A program made the position numbers and the translations under genes. Shown piece after piece: positions 1 to 7,308 of a stretch of DNA of 64,000 nt; positions within the stretch are counted from its first letter, which is position 1, and each line of letters opens with the position of its first letter. This DNA comes from JAKEFM01 sp035695825 (lineage in GTDB: Bacteria > Planctomycetota > UBA1135 > JAKEFM01). The DNA lies in assembly GCA_035695825.1 (NCBI GenBank), contig DASRRH010000009.1:62001-126000 (forward strand), given 5' to 3'. The notes under the pieces were generated by a model, which worked only from the letters and a program-made list of their open reading frames with translations, was not told where the DNA came from and did no database searches.

Positions 1-2376
1 GCGACCTCTCTCCAACTCCCGGGTGAAGAGCATGAGGACGTTTCGATTCGCCAGGGGCTTGCCCGACTCTGCGTCGAGCACGAGGAGCGTCCCCTCCACG
101 AGCTTCACCTCGATCCGGACGCTCTCCTCGCCGGCGGGGGGCACCCGAACTGGGGCCGACGAGACGAGCCATCCTCCCTCGATGGGCCGGACCCAGGGAA
201 TCCACTCCCCCGCGAAGAGAGGTCCCAAGCGCGCCGTCCCGTCCGCGCCGAGCTGCCCTCCCGTCTCCCCGAGGTCGCTCGCGAGCTCGACGACCAGTCC
301 GGGCGCCGGTCGGCCGTCGACGGTCGCCGTGACGAGGAGGGAGCCCGGGAAGCGTTCCCGCAGGTCGAACTCGGCCTCCGTGTCCGGGCCCTCGCGGACC
401 TCGACGCGGGCGAGCTCGAGGGTCGCGCCTTCCGTTCCCGTGCTCGAGTCGAAGCCCGTGGGAAGGAAGACCTGCCCGAGGCGCGCGGAGACGCGGACGC
501 GCCCGGCCGGGAGCGGCCCCACGCGGAACGAGCCGTCGGCGGCGACCTCGGCGACCGGCGGCTCGTGCTCGAGCCAGTAGAAGGGCTCGTCCGGGTGGTC
601 CTCGTCCGGGCGCGCGCTCATCTGGAGGCCGTCGAACCGCGCGCCGGGGGGACCGAGGACCTTCCCCCTCAGGTGGCCGAAGTCAGGGAGCAGGATCCGG
701 ATGGGGCCCGGCGAGCGCGACGCCTCTACGCCGACCACTCGCTCGGCCGCGACGAGGGGGCTCAGCTCGGCGAGGACCCGATAGCGGCCCCCCGACACGT
801 TCGGGAATTCGAAGCGTCCCGAGGCGTCCGTCTTTGTCTCCGGTCCGCTCTCCGAATCGTGGTCGACGACTCGGGAGGCCTCGGAGGGGGGGGCTTCCCT
901 CGGACAGAGCCGGACCTTCACCTTCCCCACCGGCGTCCTGCCGTCGGACTGAAAGACGAACCCGGCGACGGTCGCTCCCGCATCGAGGCGCACGCTGACG
1001 ACCCGGGTCTCGTCCGGTTTCAGGTGGTCGATGGGAGCTTCCGCGACGGCGTGGCCGGGGACCTCGACGACGAGGGTGCAGTCCCCCGGGACGATGCCTG
1101 GATAGACGCCCCCCTCGGGCTCGGGTTGGCCGCGACCCCGCAATTCGAACTCGTCCGGCGAGACGGACCGGTCGGAGAACCGGTAGCGGATCTTGAGCCG
1201 GTAGTCGTGAACGGGAGCGCCCCCGCCATCCACGACGGTGATCGAGCAGGCCGCGCTTCCCTCCAACCGCGCGTCCACGGACGAGCCGGGGAACACGCCC
1301 TCGCGGACCCAGGGTTTGAAGCGCGGATCTCGGATCTCGATCGTGTAGCTTCCCGGGTCGAGGTCGTCGAAGCTCCAGCTCTGGGACGAGCGCTCGATCT
1401 TCCTCGCGACGAGCGGGCCCCGAGGAGACCCGAGGAGCGTGATCGAGCCGACGTCGTTCGCGAAGATGTGGAAGCGCCCCGTGAAGGGGACGACGGTGAT
1501 CCGACGGCTGTTGTCGGGACCCTCGTAGACGATGTCGGCGCGCGCCTCCTTGCCGATCTCCACGTTCACCGTCGGGCCGTCGATCCAGTTCGCGATCCGC
1601 GAGTCCGCCTTGAGCTTCGCGGGACCGGGAGGCAGGTCCTCGAGCCGGAACTCGCCCGTCACCGGATCCGCCGGGCCCCGCACCCTCGTGATCTCGCCGC
1701 CTTCCCCCGGCTGTCGGTACGCCGTGTCGGCATAGACATGCCACCTTCCTCCCGCCGGCTTCCCGTCCCGATTCACGACGCGGCCGGCGATCGAGCCCGT
1801 CCGCACGAGGGCGATCTCTCTCAAGTCGACGACCTCGCCCGGGGGAAGCTCCCCCCAGCGCCAGCTCGTTTCCGCATGGCCAGGGAGTTTCGCGTCCAAC
1901 GTGAACTGGTAGGCGCGCGGCGGATCGAACCGGAACGAGAATCTCCCGTCGGAGTCCGACTCCGCGTCGAGGTCCTTCCATTCGTTCGGCAGCCCGTAGC
2001 GGAGGACGCGCTCTGTGTTCGCCTGCCAGCCGTGGAGTCGTACGCGGGCTCCTGCGGCGGGCCCAGCCCCTTCGGGGAGGAGGAACCGGCCGCGCAGTTG
2101 GGTGAGCGCAGGTCGCGTCTCCTGCGAGGCAAGCGCGGGAATCGCGGGTTCGCGTCGGACCTGGGATGCGCCGGGGTCCGGAGCCGATCCACTTCCCGTC
2201 TGGGTAGGCGGGAAAACGGGGGCGGGGTTCGAGCCCGCTGATGCCAGGCCCGCGAACGAGGCAAACGCGCCGGCGCCGGCAGGGCGGGATGCAATCGCTG
2301 GGAGCGGGGCCGCGAGAACGCAGAGAGGAAGGATGGAGGCCACCCTCGCCGCCGACAGGGTGAGACGCGTCCGCAT
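1..2376 (-). CDS. Secreted protein with repeated carboxypeptidase-regulatory-like beta-sandwich domains (C-terminus off the left edge)
   Basis: The frame stays open for 792 codons and leaves the window before a stop, so the C-terminus is missing. The N-terminus (MRTRLTLSAARVAS, then a hydrophobic run to about residue 30) looks like a signal peptide, so the product is probably exported. The rest reads as successive Ig-like or prealbumin-like modules of about 80-100 residues, each opening with a strand such as SIAGRVVNRDGKP, VAGFVFQSDGRTP or HLRGKVLGPPG, and carrying G-x-F-x-L/V strands. This matches CarboxypepD_reg-type modules, usually structural or carbohydrate/surface-binding rather than catalytic. 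An in-frame ATG 11 codons upstream (2409) is an alternative start, but 2376 puts the leader at the N-terminus. A longer protein of the same build lies at 29731-33093. The exact role is unknown. Confidence 0.8.
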   Translation of the reverse strand, partial: MRTRLTLSAARVASILPLCVLAAPLPAIASRPAGAGAFASFAGLASAGSNPAPVFPPTQTGSGSAPDPGASQVRREPAIPALASQETRPALTQLRGRFLLPEGAGPAAGARVRLHGWQANTERVLRYGLPNEWKDLDAESDSDGRFSFRFDPPRAYQFTLDAKLPGHAETSWRWGELPPGEVVDLREIALVRTGSIAGRVVNRDGKPAGGRWHVYADTAYRQPGEGGEITRVRGPADPVTGEFRLEDLPPGPAKLKADSRIANWIDGPTVNVEIGKEARADIVYEGPDNSRRITVVPFTGRFHIFANDVGSITLLGSPRGPLVARKIERSSQSWSFDDLDPGSYTIEIRDPRFKPWVREGVFPGSSVDARLEGSAACSITVVDGGGAPVHDYRLKIRYRFSDRSVSPDEFELRGRGQPEPEGGVYPGIVPGDCTLVVEVPGHAVAEAPIDHLKPDETRVVSVRLDAGATVAGFVFQSDGRTPVGKVKVRLCPREAPPSEASRVVDHDSESGPETKTDASGRFEFPNVSGGRYRVLAELSPLVAAERVVGVEASRSPGPIRILLPDFGHLRGKVLGPPGARFDGLQMSARPDEDHPDEPFYWLEHEPPVAEVAADGSFRVGPLPAGRVRVSARLGQVFLPTGFDSSTGTEGATLELARVEVREGPDTEAEFDLRERFPGSLLVTATVDGRPAPGLVVELASDLGETGGQLGADGTARLGPLFAGEWIPWVRPIEGGWLVSSAPVRVPPAGEESVRIEVKLVEGTLLVLDAESGKPLANRNVLMLFTRELERGR

Positions 2377-2409
2377 CGGGACCTCGTCCCGGGTTCGCCC
2401 CGGGACCAT

Positions 2410-2803
2410 GCGCTTCCGAGGGTAGCCAGGAGGGCGCGGGTTCGCACCGATCTCTCTCGACGCCTCCGCCCGACGCTGTGGCGGAGGTGGAGGAGGGCCG
2501 GAATCGGAGACTGCCGCAACTCCGTGTCGATCGGGTGCACCCGGTCCAGGGCTCCAGGGAAGTTGAAGCGGAATCCGCGGCCCGACACCCGTTCGTCATT
2601 CCTCCTGCCGAACGGGTCCTCCGCGGGGAACAGAGTTCTCGAGGTTCGACGGGCCCGCACCGACCTCCTGGGTCCCACATGGACGGGACGAAGGGGGACG
2701 GTAGACTCTGCGCGTCTGCACTTTCACCCCTCCCGGCGAGCCGTTGGGCCCCGGCGGGGTAATTTGTATTGGGGGGACGAGGAGAGTGCGGGGGGAGCCT
2801 GCG
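2410..2803. other. Intergenic stretch between the secreted protein and the NYN remnant
   Basis: No convincing gene is seen in these roughly 390 bases. Open frames crossing it have no recognisable domain. The only structure noted is the weak promoter-like pair at 2680-2707 and the AT-rich TAATTTGTATT at 2760-2770. Both have counterparts upstream of the intact NYN gene at 16.7 kb. Confidence 0.5.
2680..2707 (+). promoter_or_regulatory. Possible sigma70-like promoter of the decayed NYN gene
   Basis: TGGACG (2680-2685), a 16-bp spacer and TAGACT (2702-2707). The spacing, and the 58-nt distance on to a TAATTT element at 2760, equal those upstream of the intact NYN gene (TTGACG 16663, TTACCT 16685, TTATTT 16743). 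The shared geometry is the main support, because the hexamers alone are weak. Confidence 0.35.
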
Positions 2804-3005
2804 GTGAAGAGGGGGGTCGCCTTCGTGGACGGCCAGAACCTGGTCCACGGCACCCGGCCTGCGAGTGATCGCGCTCTCGCGAGCGATCTGCCGGCGGCGA
2901 GGATCGGAGTCGACGCAGGCTCGCTTCTACACGGGCGTCCCCGAACCCGAAGCCGATCCGTGCCTCGACCAGAGGGAGTACAGGCCGCGAAGGGAATCGC
3001 GGTGA
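2804..3005 (+). pseudogene. Decayed NYN-domain nuclease gene (internal deletion and frameshift)
   Basis: Starting at GTG 2804 the frame gives VKRGVAFVDGQNLVHG, which matches AVAFFDGQNLFHG of the intact NYN gene at 16.8 kb. It then slips one frame into QARFYTGVPEPEADP, matching RFYTGLRDPRDDP of the intact copy. This runs directly into CLDQREYRPRRESR and a TGA, matching its extreme C-terminus (CLDPRDFRPRG). The middle of the domain, with the other acidic residues, is missing: about 350 bases by comparison. The upstream region also matches the intact copy in spacing: the TAATTT-type element to the DGQN aspartate codon is 68 nt in both. This is a duplicate that lost function. It could be a remnant of an ancestral tandem family. 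Confidence 0.7.
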
Positions 3006-3228
3006 CGGCGTCCGGCCCGCCCGGGACGAGTCCGATTCGCCTCGCTGCCGGGCCGTGGGTCGAATGCAGACCCGCCGCGAGACTCGGGCCCCGCGCCTCC
3101 GCCCGCGAGGCGTCAGCGAGGAGCCCGTTGGACTTCGATTCGCCGACCTCGGCGCCCCGGGCCGTCCGGGGAGATGGACGGCGACGGGTCGGCCTTCGGT
3201 CAGGCTCGCCGTCGAGAGGGTCGCAGGG

Positions 3229-4458
3229 TCAGGGGCGCGCGATCGAGACCTCGAGCCCGTTCGTGTTCTGCCAAATGTTCGTGTTTCCGTCGAACACGAA
3301 CCCCTGCAGGAAGATCGAGGCGGGGATCGGCAGGTTCGCCGGCAGCGGCGTCGGCACGAAGAATGTCCCGCTCGCCGGCACGGGGCCCTGGACGAGGAGG
3401 GCCGGCGCCCCGATATAGACCAGCATGGTGAGGATCGGGAAGGGCGGGCACGAGGTGCCCAGGGAAAGGAAGATGAACGCGAAGGAGCCCGGGGGCGCGC
3501 CGGAGATCGAGAGCGAGAAGTTCGGGTTCGGCGAGACGCTCTGGCCGGAGCCGAGGAGGAACGGATACCCCGGAGGAGAGGCGGTCCCGAACCCGATCGC
3601 GTGCGCCGAGTAGGCGAGGCCCGAGACGGGAGGCGAGGTCGCGGGGAAGCAGGCGGACGTCGCGTAGAACGTCGACGCCGGCGGCCCGGCGATCGGCGTG
3701 ATCCGCTCGATCATCGCGCCGTCGGTGACGTACATCGCCCCCGGCCCGGCGAAGAACGAGTGGTCCATCGCGAGCCCTTGGAGGCCGCCCGTCGCGCAGG
3801 TGAGCGGCGGCGCCTGGATCCCGTACCCCGTCGGGAGGCCGGTGGTGGGGGAGACGCTGACGATCAATCCCGACACCGTGCACGCGTAGAGCGCGGGCAC
3901 GACCGGATCCCACTCGATGTCGGTGTAGGGGGACCCGACCGCGGGCAGGGCGAAGGGCGCGACCATCAAGGTGAGCAACCCGGGGCAGTTCGCGGGCCCC
4001 GGCGGCACGAGCCCGGCCGCCGTCGTCGCGTTGCAGACCCAAAGGACTCCGCCCGGGTCGTCGTAGCCGAGTCCCGTGATGGTGCCGAAGCCCGGGAGGA
4101 CGGAGGCGAGCGTGAAGGAGCGCTGCGGGGAGCCGTTCGGAGTGAAGAGGGTGATGTTCGTTCCGTCCGTCACGTAGATCAGGTTCTGGGAGCGCGCGAC
4201 CGCGATGTCGCCGCCGAGGTTGCCGGGAGGGAGCGCGAAGCCCGCCACCGTCGGGCAAGGGAAGGGGGGGTTCGTCAGGAACCCACCGAGATAGGGCCCG
4301 TTCGGCCAGAGACACAAGCCGGCGGGGGGTCCAGTCTGTTCGGAGACGATCGCGAAGGGGCTCGCGGGGCCGTTGCCGTTGATCGTGTAGAGCGTCTGGG
4401 TGTGGGCCGTGGCGGTCAGGGTCGTCGCGATCGCGAGCAGCATCGAGGTCGGTCGCAT
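3229..4458 (-). CDS. Secreted beta-propeller-like protein of unknown function
   Basis: A 409-residue protein with a cleavable signal peptide (MRPTSMLLAIATTLTATAHTQ). An AGGAG ribosome-binding site lies 8 nt before the ATG. The body contains repeated segments such as GGDIAVARSQNLIYVTDG, ITGLGYDD, TDIEWDPVVPALYA and LQGLAMDHS. These resemble the blades of NHL or SMP-30 type beta-propellers, although no catalytic set is recognisable. The last 120 residues form a beta-rich module (GSGQSVSPNPNFSL through FVFDGNTNIWQNTNGLEVSI) of the sort that ends many planctomycete exported proteins. The neighbour at 5225-5722 appears to consist mostly of a similar module. Function is unknown; an extracellular or cell-surface location is inferred. 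Confidence 0.8.
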   Translation of the reverse strand: MRPTSMLLAIATTLTATAHTQTLYTINGNGPASPFAIVSEQTGPPAGLCLWPNGPYLGGFLTNPPFPCPTVAGFALPPGNLGGDIAVARSQNLIYVTDGTNITLFTPNGSPQRSFTLASVLPGFGTITGLGYDDPGGVLWVCNATTAAGLVPPGPANCPGLLTLMVAPFALPAVGSPYTDIEWDPVVPALYACTVSGLIVSVSPTTGLPTGYGIQAPPLTCATGGLQGLAMDHSFFAGPGAMYVTDGAMIERITPIAGPPASTFYATSACFPATSPPVSGLAYSAHAIGFGTASPPGYPFLLGSGQSVSPNPNFSLSISGAPPGSFAFIFLSLGTSCPPFPILTMLVYIGAPALLVQGPVPASGTFFVPTPLPANLPIPASIFLQGFVFDGNTNIWQNTNGLEVSIARP

Positions 4459-5224
4459 GGAGAAACTCCTGGCTAGAGGTGGTCGATGGTCCGAGCGGTC
4501 CTTGCGGATTCTCCGCGGGCCGGAGGGAAGGCTCGTCGCCCTCGGTCCGAAGCCCTCACGAGCCGGAGGCCCTCGCCCTCGGGGCGAAGGGACGTCCGGC
4601 GCGAGAGGGGGTCAGGCTTCGATCCTTCCTCGCGGCCCGGCCTGCGGGCGGAGCGGAAGCGGTCCTGCGATCAGGACGCGTTCCGCCTTCTCACTTCGGA
4701 TACCCACGGGTTTCCCGGAAAGATGAGGGGACTTCTACCCGCTCCGGGCCGATGCCACAAGGGAGCGGCGGGCTGGAGGGCGCGACCTCGGGGACCGTCG
4801 CGCTCCGTCTCCGGGGTCGCGAGGCCGTGAATAGACGGTCGCAGGACCCACCGCTCCCCGCGATGGACCCGCGTCGGCGACCGATCGTTCGATCTCGAGC
4901 CGCTCGAGGAGCCCTTCCTCCGGGGCGGGCCCGCGACCTTGTTTCGGTCCTCCGCGCGCCTCCCGAAGTCAGCGGTCCGCTCGGCCGCGTCTTCCCGAGG
5001 AGTCGAGATCCGGGCCGCCGCTCCGGACGGGTTCCGGCGGTTCCGCGCGAGGGGAGGAGAGCCCTCGACCCGGAGCGGTTCGCCGTCCTCCCGTCGAACG
5101 AGCGGCGCATCCGTGGCCTGGAGGCGCCGCGGGTGGGAGAAGAGGTCGTCCTGCCGCGCGACGAGCCTCTCGCCCCTCTACTCGCGGAGTCGCTCGTCCT
5201 GGGGGAGACGCGCGGGACCGCGGC
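4459..5224. other. 766-bp stretch without a convincing gene
   Basis: Open frames exist on both strands (for example a long plus-strand frame through 4479-5504) but are rich in Arg, Pro, Gly and Ser with no recognisable domain, and the longest runs antisense into the real gene at 5225-5722. No repeat, terminator or RNA gene was recognised. It may be a decayed gene, but nothing identifiable remains. Confidence 0.4.
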
Positions 5225-5722
5225 TCAGAGGACGGTGACGACGATCGCCTGCGTGAAGGAGAGGGGGATGAAAGGGGAGCCGGAGAGGACGATCGCCTGG
5301 ATCCCGAAGGACGCGCCAGGGGGGGCGTTGCTCGGGAAGGTGAATGGAATCGTCGTCGTCCCGCTCGGGCAGGAGAGGATCGGGCTCACCTGGTCGAGCG
5401 TCCCCGCGAAGGCGACGATGATCGGCAGGTCGAGGACGAGGGAGTGGGAGATCCCCGGGATCGAGAGGCAGGACGTCGCGCTCACGGACACGCCGACGAC
5501 GTAGGCGGCGTTCGGCTCTCCCCGGAGGAAGAGCGCGACCGCCTCTCCCGGCGAGACCGTCGTCGTGTCCGGAGCGCACTGGAAGCCCCAGCAGAACGGG
5601 CCCGCCGTGTTTCCGCCCGCGCCCGTCCAGTGGAGAGCGACGGCGTCCGCGGGGAACTGAGCGAAGCCGGAACCGGTGCACGTCGCGACGGCGACGGCGA
5701 GAGGAAGGAGCTGGATTCGCAT
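5225..5722 (-). CDS. Small secreted protein of unknown function
   Basis: A 165-residue protein starting at an ATG with GGAG upstream and a clear signal peptide (MRIQLLPLAVAVATCTGSGFAQ). The mature part is beta-rich and low in charge, with a cysteine pair near residues 44-50 and further cysteines later, typical of a folded extracellular domain. It resembles the C-terminal module of the secreted protein at 3229-4458: similar hydrophobic strand pattern, a PPGASFGIQAIV turn and a short final strand. The two lie in the same orientation 766 bp apart and may be paralogous. No enzymatic motif is seen. Confidence 0.7.
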   Translation of the reverse strand: MRIQLLPLAVAVATCTGSGFAQFPADAVALHWTGAGGNTAGPFCWGFQCAPDTTTVSPGEAVALFLRGEPNAAYVVGVSVSATSCLSIPGISHSLVLDLPIIVAFAGTLDQVSPILSCPSGTTTIPFTFPSNAPPGASFGIQAIVLSGSPFIPLSFTQAIVVTVL

Positions 5723-6448
5723 GTTCGCTCCGAGGGTCGGTGGGCGCCGCCAGTCTACTCCAACGACCTTCGGAGGGCGAAGAGGTCGTGGAGGTTCCCG
5801 AAGCCCGACTCGACGAGGTCGGCCTCGTCGAGAATCCTCCCCCGCACTCCCTCCGCGTGGGAGGGGGGCGAGGGCCGTCCTCAGCGCGCCCTCTCCGGCC
5901 CGTTCGAGATCGTCCGCCCCAGCCGGCCGACCGGACGAGGCGCCGCGCGGGGCGAGGGGAGCTGACCGAATCCTGGTGAGGTCGAGCGACCGGTCCCGGA
6001 CCGACCTGGGTTCAAATCCCAGGCGGCTCGGAAGTTAGCAATGGATGGTGCGCCCGCGTCCGAACGCGGCCGTTTCTGCGTTCTTGGGAATACCGCCGCG
6101 AGGAGAGTCCGTGCGCCCCTCAGGTCGCCCCTTCGAGCCGTTTCGAACCCCATTCCCTCCGATTCCCATGCGTCGATTACCGCGTCGACACGAGGAGATG
6201 GCGATCCTGCCGAGGCTCGCGCCGCCCCCGACTCGGGAGGAGGGCGCGGTCCTCAGAGGCATTCGCCGCTCCAAGGACGCGCTCGGCGATCGGCTCGAGG
6301 AGGCGCGACACCGGCACCGGACCCAGCGGATCTTCCGCACACCGGGCCCGGACTTCCCCGGCGACGGCGACAGATGGGGATCGATTGCGATGGAATCGAT
6401 CCGTGATCTGGCTTCGGGAACGAAATCTCGAGGAAGGACGGAAAGAAC
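5723..6448. other. 726-bp intergenic stretch with a tRNA-like T-arm and a possible gene remnant
   Basis: No full gene was recognised upstream of the caspase gene. Two things stand out. A T-arm-like hairpin occurs at 6006-6022 (separate entry). A short minus-strand frame at 5755-5847 starts at GTG and reads VRGRILDEADLVESGFG then NLHDLFALRRSLE and a stop. It looks more like ordinary protein than the surrounding frames and might be the tail of a decayed gene or a 30-residue peptide gene. Neither is proven. Confidence 0.35.
6006..6031 (+). other. tRNA-like T-arm fragment
   Basis: CTGGG-TTCAAAT-CCCAG forms a perfect 5-bp T-stem with a canonical TTCAAAT loop, followed by GCGGCTCG, which could be a 3' acceptor strand. 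A partly complementary GAGCTGA lies about 55 nt upstream, and CGGTC-CCG-GACCG between them could mimic a long variable arm. No proper anticodon arm or encoded CCA can be drawn, so this is at best a degraded or truncated tRNA gene or an old integration scar. Confidence 0.25.
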
Positions 6449-7294
6449 ATGACCCAGGGTTGCTCGATCCACGTCGGCCTGAACCGGGTCGACCCCCGAC
6501 ACTACGGCGGCTGGGACGGAGAGCTCGCGGGGTGCGAGAACGACGCCCGCGACATGAAAAGGATCGCCCGCTCCCGAGGGTTCCGGACGCAGCTCCTCCT
6601 GACGAGGCGGGCGACCTCATCCGCCGTGACGGCGGCGATTGCGGAGGCGGCGGAGACGCTGCGCTCCGGGGACATCCTCTTCCTCACCTACTCCGGCCAC
6701 GGGGGGCAGGTGCCCGACGAGAACGGAGACGAGTTCGAGGACCGGCGGGACGAGACCTGGGTCCTCTTCGACCGCGAGCTGGTCGACGACGAGCTCTACG
6801 CGCTCCTCGGCCGCTTCGAGCCGGGCGTCCGGGTCGCGGTCCTCTCGGACAGCTGCCACAGCGGCACGGTGACGAGGGCGCGGAGGATGGCGGAGCTGCG
6901 CGCTTCCGCGCCGATGGCGCGCGCGTTCGGGATCGACGGGGAGCGGAGGGTGAAGGCGCTCCCCCCCGACGTGCAGGAGAGGACCTGGCGGCGCCACCGG
7001 GCGCTCTACTCGCGCATCCAGAGGGCCCACCCCTCGGGGGAGCGGGCCGCGATCGGGGCGAGCGTGATCCTGATCTCGGGTTGCCAGGACAACCAGGAGT
7101 CGGCGGACGGAGACCGGAACGGCCTCTTCACCGAGAAGGTCCTCGAGGTCTGGAGCGCCGGGCGGTTCCGGGGCGGCTACCGGCGCCTCCACCGCGAGAT
7201 CGGGACGCGGATGCCTCCGGTGCAGACCCCGAACTACTACCGGGTCGGGACGCCGAGTCCTTCGTTCGAACGGCAGAAGCCGTTCACGATCTAG
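6449..7294 (+). CDS. Caspase-family (C14, metacaspase-like) cysteine protease
   Basis: A 281-residue protein with the caspase-hemoglobinase fold. After a first strand, SIHVGLNRVDP, come GCENDARDM, the catalytic histidine in YSGHGGQ (His84) and the catalytic cysteine in DSCHSGT (Cys136). QDNQESADG and GLFTEKVLEVW follow in the p10-like half. These are the landmarks of prokaryotic caspase/orthocaspase proteins, which cleave after basic residues in characterised members. No signal peptide or pro-domain is present, so it is probably cytoplasmic. It ends 14 nt before the next gene, a second clan CD protease fused to lipase-like domains, so the two are almost certainly co-transcribed. Whether it activates that neighbour is inference. 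Confidence 0.92.
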   Translation: MTQGCSIHVGLNRVDPRHYGGWDGELAGCENDARDMKRIARSRGFRTQLLLTRRATSSAVTAAIAEAAETLRSGDILFLTYSGHGGQVPDENGDEFEDRRDETWVLFDRELVDDELYALLGRFEPGVRVAVLSDSCHSGTVTRARRMAELRASAPMARAFGIDGERRVKALPPDVQERTWRRHRALYSRIQRAHPSGERAAIGASVILISGCQDNQESADGDRNGLFTEKVLEVWSAGRFRGGYRRLHREIGTRMPPVQTPNYYRVGTPSPSFERQKPFTI

Positions 7295-7308
7295 GCCGGG
7301 GAGCCTCC

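Noticed and set aside
565..2241. A 558-codon plus-strand open frame opposite the first secreted protein
   Set aside because: Composition is biased and no domain is visible; the minus-strand frame has a signal peptide and regular beta-sandwich modules.
4479..5504. A 341-codon plus-strand open frame in the gap after the beta-propeller-like gene
   Set aside because: It overlaps the secreted gene at 5225-5722 in antisense, has no domain and is Arg/Pro-rich. Part of it (DPERFAVLPSNERRIRGLEA) looks protein-like, so a decayed gene is not excluded.
5960..6031. A complete tRNA gene around the T-arm
   Set aside because: No 5-bp anticodon stem with a 7-nt loop can be drawn and the acceptor stem has mismatches; only the T-arm is convincing.
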